A program made the position numbers and the translations under genes. Shown piece by piece: positions 1 through 9,250 of a DNA stretch of 44,867 nucleotides (the first letter of the stretch is position 1; each line of letters begins with the position of its first letter). Under the pieces are notes generated by a model. It worked only from the letters and a program-made list of their open reading frames with translations. It made no database searches and was not told the DNA's origin. Source of the stretch: an uncultured Prevotella sp. (GTDB taxonomy: Bacteria; Bacteroidota; Bacteroidia; Bacteroidales; Bacteroidaceae); contig OMXK01000003.1 of the NCBI GenBank assembly GCA_900314995.1, positions 1 through 44,867 on the forward strand, given 5' to 3'.

Positions 1-129
1 TAGGGGGCTTACTTTTTAAAAAAGTGAAGCGAATCGCCTGTTTTCAGGCATTCTCAAACGAACATTAATCAATTCCGATTTTTATCGGACAGCAATAATT
101 AATAATAAGTATTTCCTTATTTCGGGGTA

Positions 130-137
130 CAAAGGTA
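130..137 (-). promoter_or_regulatory. Bacteroidota -7 promoter element for a gene left of the window
   Basis: TACCTTTG on the minus strand matches the TAnnTTTG -7 consensus. It points toward position 1, so it should drive a gene beyond the left edge. The roughly 125 bases downstream contain small hairpins (TCCGAT/ATCGGA and CCTG/CAGG) but no start codon that I can assign. Confidence 0.5.
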
Positions 138-197
138 GTGCAAAAGTTTGGAATCACAAAACTTTTCGGTGTTTTTTTTGATATAGCCTTGATTTGC

Positions 198-279
198 GGC
201 GGGGCCTCTCGCTAGGGTCAGGGCCTGACGAGAAAGTCGCTAGCGACTTTACGTCAGTACCAGACCCCAGTGAGAGGCG
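198..279. repeat. 82-bp nested palindromic repeat, copy 1
   Basis: This unit recurs at 25461-25542 with 79 of 82 identical positions. It has 16-nt terminal inverted arms (GCCTCTCGCTAGGGTC against GACCCCAGTGAGAGGC, one G-T and one A-C pair). Inside lie a GTCAGG-N-CCTGAC palindrome and a perfect 18-bp palindrome AAAGTCGCTAGCGACTTT. It sits between the terminator of the gene at 394-882 and a leftward promoter. The organisation resembles REP or MITE elements. No transposase or obvious target duplication is visible. Confidence 0.85.
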
Positions 280-280
280 A

Positions 281-332
281 TGCGGCAGGGGCCAGACCCC
301 AGCGAGAGGCAAAGGAGGCGGCGAGAGGCGGT
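281..332. repeat. Extra half-units of the palindromic repeat
   Basis: The right terminal arm of the 82-bp unit recurs at 292-310 as CCAGACCCCAGCGAGAGGC, one base different from the arm at 261-278. A more degenerate GGCGAGAGGCGG follows at 319-330. This looks like a decayed or partially duplicated neighbouring copy. Confidence 0.6.
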
Positions 333-339
333 AAGCCAT

Positions 340-374
340 AAAAAAAGCGGGGCTCTTTGGGGGAGCTCCGCTTA
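340..374 (-). terminator. Intrinsic terminator of the secreted-protein gene
   Basis: Read on the minus strand, AAGCGGAGCTC pairs with GAGCCCCGCTT across a 7-nt loop (11 bp, one G-T pair) and is followed by seven T. It lies about 20 bases beyond the stop codon of the leftward gene at 394-882. Confidence 0.8.
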
Positions 375-393
375 TGGTTGGGGTTGCTGTCAG

Positions 394-882
394 TTACTCG
401 GCGAGGTCGGCAGGAATGACGGAGAAGGTGAGTTTCTCGTAGCCTTCAAAGTCGTCGAACTGCACCTGGAAGTTGGCATACTGATAGTAGTTGCCGCCCG
501 TGTTGTGCGTATCCTTGATGGAATTGCTCTGAGCGAGGGCATTCAGGATCTTGTTGTAGATGATCTTGTCGTTGTGGTCGTCGGCAATCTGGATAGCCAT
601 CGAGGTGACGATGCCATTCTCGATCTTATAGGTATAGTCGCCAGCGGCATACAGCTGGAAGTCATCGGTCTCGAGGATGGTCTCGAGTTCGCCCACCTTC
701 TCTACGAGCTCATCGTACGTGAGGTTGACATGATTGATAGGCTCGCGGTTCTCGTCGAGCTTGATATAAGTGGTGTCGACCTCGTTGGTGACATTGTTCT
801 CCTCTGCGGACATCATCGTGCTACCTGTCAGCAACATCATGCCGACAAGTAAAAATTTCTTCATCTCTTTCATCTTTTTCAT
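394..882 (-). CDS. Secreted protein of unknown function, 162 aa
   Basis: I do not recognise this family. The N-terminus is lysine-rich, followed by a hydrophobic stretch (FLLVGMMLLTGSTMMSA) typical of a Sec signal peptide with probable cleavage near residue 26. The mature part of about 135 residues is acidic and mixed alpha/beta in character, with no lipobox Cys. Three in-frame ATG codons (882, 873, 864) arise from a short ATGAAA-like repetition, so the start is uncertain. All three leave the signal peptide intact. The gene stands alone, with its own -7 element (908-915) and terminator (340-374). The promoter of the lacZ gene upstream is separate. Confidence 0.75.
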   Translation of the reverse strand: MKKMKEMKKFLLVGMMLLTGSTMMSAEENNVTNEVDTTYIKLDENREPINHVNLTYDELVEKVGELETILETDDFQLYAAGDYTYKIENGIVTSMAIQIADDHNDKIIYNKILNALAQSNSIKDTHNTGGNYYQYANFQVQFDDFEGYEKLTFSVIPADLAE

Positions 883-907
883 CTCTCTTAATATCTTAAT
901 ACGGATG

Positions 908-915
908 CAAAGTTA
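908..915 (-). promoter_or_regulatory. -7 promoter element of the secreted-protein gene
   Basis: TAACTTTG on the minus strand lies 26 bases upstream of the first ATG at 882 and matches TAnnTTTG. Confidence 0.6.
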
Positions 916-959
916 GTAATTTAAGAGATTACTTCCAACTCTTTTTGGCTAAAAATTCA

Positions 960-1011
960 AAAAATAACCATCTGCTGCCTACTTTTTGACTAAAATCAAG
1001 CAGCAAATGGT
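960..1011 (-). terminator. Probable intrinsic terminator of lacZ
   Basis: On the minus strand ACCAT-T-TGCTGC pairs with GCAGCA-G-ATGGT (11 pairs, one internal mismatch, 21-nt loop) and is followed by TATTTTTT. It lies 34 bases past the lacZ stop codon. Confidence 0.6.
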
Positions 1012-1044
1012 ATCAAATTGTAAGCCAAAGTGGCAGAAAAGCGT

Positions 1045-4152
<3,108 letters not shown>

Positions 4153-4169
4153 TTACCGGGCTTTTTTCG

Positions 4170-4177
4170 TATCTTTG
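4170..4177 (+). promoter_or_regulatory. -7 promoter element of nth
   Basis: TATCTTTG lies 8 bases before the ATG at 4186, so the mRNA leader is very short or absent. It is divergent from the lacZ promoter. Confidence 0.65.
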
Positions 4178-4185
4178 CAAAAATT

Positions 4186-4836
4186 ATGAGAAAAGAAGAA
4201 CGATATGCCCGGGTTCTGGCTCACTTCCGCGAGCAGATGCCCAATGTAAATACCGAATTGGAGTTCGGCAGTGTGTTCCAGCTGCTCGTTGCAGTGATCC
4301 TGAGTGCGCAATGCACTGACAAGCGCATCAATCAGGTAACCCCTGAACTGTTCCGCCACTACCCTGACGCCAAGACGATGGCCAAGGCAGAACCTGAGGA
4401 TGTGCTCGAGTATATCAGCAGCGTCTCCTACCCTAACGCCAAGGCCGATCATCTGGTGAAGATGGCCCGTACGCTGGTGGAGAAGCACGATGGCGAAGTG
4501 CCATCGGACATGAACGCCCTGCTGGATCTCCCGGGCGTAGGCAGGAAGACGGCAAACGTGATTCAGAGCGTGGCCTTCGGCAAGTCAACCCTAGCCGTAG
4601 ACACGCACGTCTACAGAGTAGCCCACCGGCTGGGGCTTGTCAGCAAAAGTGACAACACACCCTACAAAGTAGAGCAGGCACTCGTGAAATACATTCCAGA
4701 GGAAGATATCCCCAATGCGCATCATTGGCTGCTGCTGCACGGCCGTTATGTATGCACGTCAAGGAAGCCGCACTGCGAGAAATGCGAGTTGGAGGAATTA
4801 TGCGCAAAACACATTGAAGGATCGAAACTGGCCTGA
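4186..4836 (+). CDS. nth: Endonuclease III, DNA glycosylase/AP lyase
   Basis: Base-excision repair enzyme that removes oxidised pyrimidines and cleaves the abasic site. The product is 216 residues, close to the E. coli enzyme (211). The helix-hairpin-helix LPGVGRKTANV begins at residue 115 and supplies the catalytic Lys121. Asp139 in AVDTHVYR is the second catalytic residue. The C-terminal 4Fe-4S loop is intact, with Cys190, 197, 200 and 206 in the C-x6-C-x2-C-x5-C spacing. The start is the ATG at 4186, because an in-frame extension to 4081 would run through the -7 element. The gene is a single unit, convergent with the Spy-like gene and only 4 bases from its stop. Confidence 0.97.
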   Translation: MRKEERYARVLAHFREQMPNVNTELEFGSVFQLLVAVILSAQCTDKRINQVTPELFRHYPDAKTMAKAEPEDVLEYISSVSYPNAKADHLVKMARTLVEKHDGEVPSDMNALLDLPGVGRKTANVIQSVAFGKSTLAVDTHVYRVAHRLGLVSKSDNTPYKVEQALVKYIPEEDIPNAHHWLLLHGRYVCTSRKPHCEKCELEELCAKHIEGSKLA

Positions 4837-4840
4837 CGGT

Positions 4841-5287
4841 CTATTTCCGTTCGTGATTTTTCTGCTTAGACCAATTCTTGAAGGCACGGCGATGGAAACG
4901 GTCCTCGGCCGCGATGACATCACACACTTTCGACGCAGGAAGAACAGAGAAGAACTTGCTATGATAAGTCTGCTGGATAGTCTTCAGTTCCAATTCATAG
5001 ACATCGCGCTTCTGGACCATCTTCTTGCACTCAGCCTCGTCGTCGGGCTTCACCCTGCACTCTTTCTTGATCTTACCATGGATGGCGCGCTGCTTGGTGT
5101 ACATCTCGCGCAACAGCGGGAAGAACTTTGCAACCTCCTCGGGGGTGAGAGAAGCCTCCTGCGTGATAAACTGCTCCAAATCGGCCTGGAATTTCTCAGG
5201 CGAGAATTTCTGAGGATCGTGGGCAAAGGCCATCGACACGCTCCAAACCATCACAGCTCCAATTAACAAGAATCTCTTCATCTTCAT
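4841..5287 (-). CDS. Spy/CpxP-like periplasmic protein, last gene of the ECF operon
   Basis: 148 residues with a signal peptide (MKMKRFLLIGAVMVWSVSMAFA). The mature helical protein contains LTPEEVAKFFPLLREMY, in the style of the Spy/CpxP and periplasmic heavy-metal-sensor families. Family membership is inferred from this LTPEE-like motif and the position in the operon. The ATG at 5287 follows the anti-sigma stop by 2 bases. The in-frame TTG at 5293 is less likely. A third gene of this type behind a sigma/anti-sigma pair is common in Bacteroidales, and it may act as an envelope chaperone or stress sensor. The ligand is unknown. Confidence 0.75.
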   Translation of the reverse strand: MKMKRFLLIGAVMVWSVSMAFAHDPQKFSPEKFQADLEQFITQEASLTPEEVAKFFPLLREMYTKQRAIHGKIKKECRVKPDDEAECKKMVQKRDVYELELKTIQQTYHSKFFSVLPASKVCDVIAAEDRFHRRAFKNWSKQKNHERK

Positions 5288-5289
5288 GG

Positions 5290-5667
5290 TCAATAATTAT
5301 CTGTCAGACAAGCATAGATATCAGAATTGTCGAGCATTACATAGTCGGCAGCCTCGTCAAAAGCTGCATCGCCGGGCTGATCGGCACTCGCCATCTGCGC
5401 AGGCACGGCAGCCTGCTCAGAGGTCTGAGGGAACGACTGCCATACAGCAATACTGACAACCAGGGCACAGACGGCTGCGGCTGCATAGTAATACAGCGAC
5501 CGGATACCGATCCGCTTAGCCTTCGGCTTTTCGGAAGCGGCCTGCTGCACGGGCTGCTCCGGCAACGAAGCCATCACCTGATCAGCAAGATGATCGAAAT
5601 AACCATCTGGAACAAGGAACGGATTACGCTTCCCTACACGCTCTTCTATGTACTTCTCTTCGTTCAT
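5290..5667 (-). CDS. Single-pass membrane protein, candidate anti-sigma factor
   Basis: 125 residues. The N-terminal cytoplasmic segment contains the conserved EERVGKRNPFLVPDGYFD stretch, as in small proteins encoded next to Bacteroidales ECF sigma factors. It is followed by a basic region, one transmembrane helix (YYYAAAAVCALVVSIAVW, about residues 58-75) and a periplasmic tail of about 50 residues. No zinc-binding anti-sigma (ZAS) motif is visible. The ATG at 5667 is preferred over an in-frame start at 5694. The anti-sigma role is inferred from topology and from position directly after the sigma gene. Confidence 0.75.
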   Translation of the reverse strand: MNEEKYIEERVGKRNPFLVPDGYFDHLADQVMASLPEQPVQQAASEKPKAKRIGIRSLYYYAAAAVCALVVSIAVWQSFPQTSEQAAVPAQMASADQPGDAAFDEAADYVMLDNSDIYACLTDNY

Positions 5668-5699
5668 GTGTATATATGACGTATCAATATTCAAAAAGT

Positions 5700-6239
5700 T
5701 TAATCGTGAGACTTAAAAAATTCCGAAATTTTTTTAACGGCTATATGATAGGATGCCTTGAGGGCACCTTCCGACGTGTGGAGCCGCTTGCTCATCTCAC
5801 TATATTTCATCTCTTCAAAGTAATGGAGCTGAAAGACAACACGCTGTACATCGGGCAAGCTGGCCACAGCCTCCTGCAGCAATGCCTCCACCTCAGTACC
5901 ATCAAAATAATTGTCGGCCATCAAACTATTGGCCACTGGCAAGACATCGTCGACGCTAACCCCGCTGTTCTTGTTATGGCGCAGGAAATCAAGACTCTCG
6001 TTGATGGCAATGCGCGACAGCCACGTGCTAACCTGGGCATCACCGTGAAAATTACTCAATCCATTCCAAGCTTTCAGGAAAGTGTTCTGAAGTACATCGT
6101 TGGCATCGTCATGCGTAAGAACAATGCGACGAATCTGCCAATAGAGCTGCTCGCCATACTGACGCACAATCTGCTCAAAGGCACCACGTTGGGTCTTTGG
6201 ATCCTGAAGCTGCGCCAATAAATCGCGATCGTCTGTCAA
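5700..6239 (-). CDS. ECF-family RNA polymerase sigma factor
   Basis: 179 residues with sigma region 2 (AFEQIVRQYGEQLYWQIRRIV, then DVLQNTFLKAW near residue 50-60) and region 4 (LPDVQRVVFQLHYFEEMKYSEM, then SEGALKASYHIAVKKI). It should direct polymerase to a small envelope-stress regulon and be held by the membrane protein encoded next. The start appears to be a TTG at 6239, since no ATG is available in frame. A 9-codon mini-ORF bridges the preceding stop and this TTG (see findings). The next in-frame TTG, 7 codons later, is an alternative. Confidence 0.9.
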   Translation of the reverse strand: MTDDRDLLAQLQDPKTQRGAFEQIVRQYGEQLYWQIRRIVLTHDDANDVLQNTFLKAWNGLSNFHGDAQVSTWLSRIAINESLDFLRHNKNSGVSVDDVLPVANSLMADNYFDGTEVEALLQEAVASLPDVQRVVFQLHYFEEMKYSEMSKRLHTSEGALKASYHIAVKKISEFFKSHD

Positions 6240-6264
6240 CTCAGTAAATCTTGGAGAAAAGCCA

Positions 6265-6576
6265 TTAACGGAAAGAGAACTTCCTAACGATCGATCCTAC
6301 CTTGATGATGTAGCAACCTTTAGGAATATCCGGTACAAATTTCTTCGCCGGGCTATCGATAGTCTCTTCAAACACCACTCTGCCTGTAAGGGAGATGATC
6401 TGCACGGTCAAGCCCTCGGCACCCATGATAGTCACTGTGCCCTGAGCGCATGATACCGTTACCTCACCAGTCTGGAAATCCATCACCCCAGCCACATAAT
6501 TCTGGTTGGCACTGGCCGTAACCGGTGCTATCAGCGAGAGGGTAAGAATGGTAAATAAGACGAGTAATTTCTTCAT
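6265..6576 (-). CDS. Small exported protein with a sorting-tail-like beta domain
   Basis: 103 residues: a signal peptide (MKKLLVLFTILTLSLIAPVTASA) followed by about 80 residues. The end (VQIISLTGRVVFEETI ... IPKGCYIIKVGSIVRKFSF) resembles the C-terminal sorting domain of type IX secretion substrates, in which G-R-V-V and a terminal KF-type strand recur. Here it stands alone with almost no cargo. The -7 element at 6598-6605 overlaps an in-frame ATG at 6600, so 6576 is the likely start. Its stop is 25 bases from the sigma gene, which suggests co-transcription. The sorting-domain assignment is by motif resemblance only. Confidence 0.65.
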   Translation of the reverse strand: MKKLLVLFTILTLSLIAPVTASANQNYVAGVMDFQTGEVTVSCAQGTVTIMGAEGLTVQIISLTGRVVFEETIDSPAKKFVPDIPKGCYIIKVGSIVRKFSFR

Positions 6577-6597
6577 CATACGCATCGATAGTTTGTG

Positions 6598-6605
6598 CAA
6601 AGGTA
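6598..6605 (-). promoter_or_regulatory. -7 promoter element of the ECF operon
   Basis: TACCTTTG on the minus strand, 21 bases upstream of the ATG at 6576. It probably drives the four-gene operon down to 4841. Confidence 0.6.
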
Positions 6606-6662
6606 GGAATAACTTCTGAAAAAAACAAATTTTTTAAGGAAAAAATGCAGTTTTCAGCCGTT

Positions 6663-7577
6663 TTACACGTCAATAACGTCCATTTCGTTGGTCAAATAGG
6701 TATTTTCGAATACCTCCTTGGCCTCGCGGAGCAACACCTGCTCGTCGTCATAACGGGAACTGTAATGGCCCAGCAGCAGCTTCCCCACCCCGGCAGCCTT
6801 AGCCACCATCGCCGCCTGACGAGCGGTGGAATGGCAATACTTATTGGCCTGCAGAAGATGGTCCTCGCCGTAGGTGCTCTCATGATACAGCGTGGAGACA
6901 CCCTGCAACTGCTCATGCAACTGGGGCAGATAACGCGTATCGCTTAAGTAGGCATACGAACGGGGAGAATCGGCAGGGCGCACCAGACGATCATTAGGGA
7001 TCACATCACCATCGGCCGTCACCCAATCAGCTCCCGCCTTGATATTGCCCATCTGACTACGGGGTATGCCGTAGCAATCCATCATCTCAGGGCGGATATG
7101 AGGCTGGGTAGGTTTCTCGCTGATCAGGTAGCCGCAACAAGGTACCCGATGTTCGAGCGGGATACTTTCCACCTGAATGCTGCGATCCTCGTAGACCACT
7201 GCGCGAACCGTTGTATCCACAGGATGGAACACCACCTCAAAGCCAAGGTCGTGGGTAAAGAATCCGATCTGCCGCTGCAATTCGGGGCCCAAGGCTTCAG
7301 GCCCGTGAACATGCAACTTTGCCGTTCGCCCCAGCAAGCCGAAGGTAGAAATCATGCCTATCAGACCAAAGCAATGATCACCATGCAGATGGGTGATAAA
7401 CACATGACCGAGTTTCGTAAACCGTACGCGGCTTTTGCGCAACTGCATCTGAGTACCCTCAGCGCAGTCGAGCATCAACACCTTGTCGCGCACCTCAACG
7501 ACTTGTGAAGAGGCGTAATGACGAAGGGTGGGAAGCGCACTTCCACACCCTAGGATATGTACCTTGAACGGTTCCAC
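6663..7577 (-). CDS. rnz: Ribonuclease Z, tRNA 3'-processing endonuclease
   Basis: Metallo-beta-lactamase-fold enzyme that removes 3' trailers of tRNA precursors. It is 304 residues, the usual bacterial length. The zinc motif THLHGDH supplies His63, His65, Asp67 and His68. Further ligand motifs are SDTRYLPQL (Asp), YHESTYG and LGHYSSRY (His). The start appears to be a GTG at 7577, 11 bases after the lipoprotein stop, and no ATG is in frame. It is the last gene of mazG-lipoprotein-rnz, all leftward with gaps of 23 and 11 bases. Confidence 0.93.
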   Translation of the reverse strand: MEPFKVHILGCGSALPTLRHYASSQVVEVRDKVLMLDCAEGTQMQLRKSRVRFTKLGHVFITHLHGDHCFGLIGMISTFGLLGRTAKLHVHGPEALGPELQRQIGFFTHDLGFEVVFHPVDTTVRAVVYEDRSIQVESIPLEHRVPCCGYLISEKPTQPHIRPEMMDCYGIPRSQMGNIKAGADWVTADGDVIPNDRLVRPADSPRSYAYLSDTRYLPQLHEQLQGVSTLYHESTYGEDHLLQANKYCHSTARQAAMVAKAAGVGKLLLGHYSSRYDDEQVLLREAKEVFENTYLTNEMDVIDV

Positions 7578-7588
7578 TACGACCTGTT

Positions 7589-8278
7589 TTATATTTTATT
7601 GAACTCGTCGTTAGCTTCCTCCAGTTCAAGATCGATACTCATCTTCGGTTTCGGTTTCCAGCGATGATACTCAAACGTCTCTGTCTCGTCGCGTGGCTTT
7701 CCTATTGTGCGATAACACAGGGTGTCAGGACCAAGAGTCAGAATCTCGTAGCGGTTCTCTTCCTCCTCGTCGCCACCACCTTCGCGCACCAGCAGAATGT
7801 CAAGGTCGCCATTGAAGATCTTCCAAGTACGATAGATAATGACGCTCTGATCGATGCTCTCAGCCACGCCACCTTCTTTGATGCGGATACCAATCTCTGA
7901 ACTGCCATCGATAGGATCAGGCATCACCCAGTCACCCAACAGCGCATTCAGGTTAATAACAACCTGGGCTTCCTTTTTATTCTTGTCGGCTACGACAGCC
8001 AGACGATCAGAGACCTGAAGCCCGCCAAACACCTTTCCATCTTCCTGCGCCTTCGCCAGACTCAGCGTCAAGGTATCACCATTGTCTGTCACCATCTCCA
8101 GAGTGTTCATTGCCGTACCGCCAGAACACAGGCCATAGATTGTGTAGTCACGAGGAACCAGGCCCTCTACATCAACCGTGTCGGCATCAGCTTCCGTATT
8201 CTGCTGCTTGCCACCACCACAACTGCCGATCATCATCATGCCAGCAGCTACCACTAAGAAAAATAAAGTTTTCTTCAT
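7589..8278 (-). CDS. Lipoprotein, lipocalin-like C-terminal half
   Basis: 229 residues. The N-terminus MKKTLFFLVVAAGMMMIGSC is a lipoprotein signal with lipobox Cys at residue 20. It is followed by GGGKQQ and an acidic linker. The second half (LLGDWVMPDPIDGSSEIGIRI onward, with an alternating strand pattern) resembles the small lipocalin-like proteins common in Bacteroidales. This is a resemblance, not a confident assignment. No function is inferred from its position between mazG and rnz. Confidence 0.75.
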   Translation of the reverse strand: MKKTLFFLVVAAGMMMIGSCGGGKQQNTEADADTVDVEGLVPRDYTIYGLCSGGTAMNTLEMVTDNGDTLTLSLAKAQEDGKVFGGLQVSDRLAVVADKNKKEAQVVINLNALLGDWVMPDPIDGSSEIGIRIKEGGVAESIDQSVIIYRTWKIFNGDLDILLVREGGGDEEEENRYEILTLGPDTLCYRTIGKPRDETETFEYHRWKPKPKMSIDLELEEANDEFNKI

Positions 8279-8301
8279 AAGCTTTTACCTATAATTGAAT
8301 A

Positions 8302-9162
8302 TTATTTGTTACGTAATTTGGCTTTTGCTTCTTCCCAAAGCCGGTCCATCTCCTCGAGGGTCATATCTTTCAAGGGCTTCCCTATCTTGATACTGTGATC
8401 CTCGATATAATTAAACCGGTCGATGAACTTGCGATTGGTCTTCTCCAACGCATTGTCAGGATTCAGCTTATACAGACGGGCCGCGTTGATGACAGCAAAG
8501 AGGAAGTCGCCCAACTCTTCGGTGGAGTGCTCCTTATCATCCTTATCCAGCTCGGCCTCGAGTTCGTCGAGCTCTTCGCGCACCTTCTTCCATACATCCC
8601 GACGGTCTTCCCAATCGAAACCCACATTGCGGGCTTTGTCCTGAATGCGATAGGCCTTGATGATGCTGGGCAGCGCCTCGGGGACACCAGAGAGGACGCT
8701 CTTGTTGCCATCCTTCTCCTTCAACTTGATCTGCTCCCAGTTCTCCAGCACCTGCGTCACCGTCGACACCTTGGTGGCCTTCTGCTCCTCAGCATCCTGT
8801 GGCACATACGGCAGCGGTTTGGGATCCTCGGCATCAATCTGCGAGGGATGATAGACATGAGGATGACGGGTAATCATCTTATGCGTCAGCGCATTACATA
8901 CGTCGGCCATGTCGAACTGCTGCTGCTCTTCGGCAATCTTCGCATAGAAACAGATATGGAGCAACACATCGCCCAGTTCCTTGCAGATGTCATGAACATC
9001 ATTCTTGATGAGCGCATCGCAGAGTTCATAGGTCTCCTCGATCGTATTGGGACGAAGACTCTCGTTCGTCTGCTTCTTGTCCCAAGGACAATTTGCCCTC
9101 AACGCATCCAATACGTCAAGAAAACGTCCGAAAGCCTGCATTTTTTCCTCTTTTGTATGCAT
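8302..9162 (-). CDS. mazG: Nucleoside triphosphate pyrophosphohydrolase MazG
   Basis: Hydrolyses (d)NTPs to the monophosphate and pyrophosphate, as housecleaning of aberrant nucleotides. 286 residues with two MazG domains. The N-terminal one contains CPWDKKQTNESL, EETYELCDAL and KELGDVLLHICFYAKI (metal-binding Glu and Asp residues). The C-terminal one contains a matching VREELDELEAEL and EELGDFLFAVINAARL. The ATG at 9162 is 19 bases downstream of its -7 element. It is the first gene of the operon with the lipoprotein and rnz, and divergent from valS. Confidence 0.95.
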   Translation of the reverse strand: MHTKEEKMQAFGRFLDVLDALRANCPWDKKQTNESLRPNTIEETYELCDALIKNDVHDICKELGDVLLHICFYAKIAEEQQQFDMADVCNALTHKMITRHPHVYHPSQIDAEDPKPLPYVPQDAEEQKATKVSTVTQVLENWEQIKLKEKDGNKSVLSGVPEALPSIIKAYRIQDKARNVGFDWEDRRDVWKKVREELDELEAELDKDDKEHSTEELGDFLFAVINAARLYKLNPDNALEKTNRKFIDRFNYIEDHSIKIGKPLKDMTLEEMDRLWEEAKAKLRNK

Positions 9163-9181
9163 AAAACAGAAATAATTGGGG

Positions 9182-9189
9182 CAAAGATA
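9182..9189 (-). promoter_or_regulatory. -7 promoter element of the mazG operon
   Basis: TATCTTTG on the minus strand, 19 bases upstream of the mazG ATG. It lies back to back with the valS promoter. Confidence 0.65.
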
Positions 9190-9211
9190 ATACTTTTCGG
9201 TGGATTTTTAC

Positions 9212-9219
9212 TAATTTTG
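9212..9219 (+). promoter_or_regulatory. -7 promoter element of valS
   Basis: TAATTTTG lies 31 bases upstream of the valS ATG. Confidence 0.6.
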
Positions 9220-9250
9220 CAGCGATTTTTGAAAATAATTAAACATAAAT

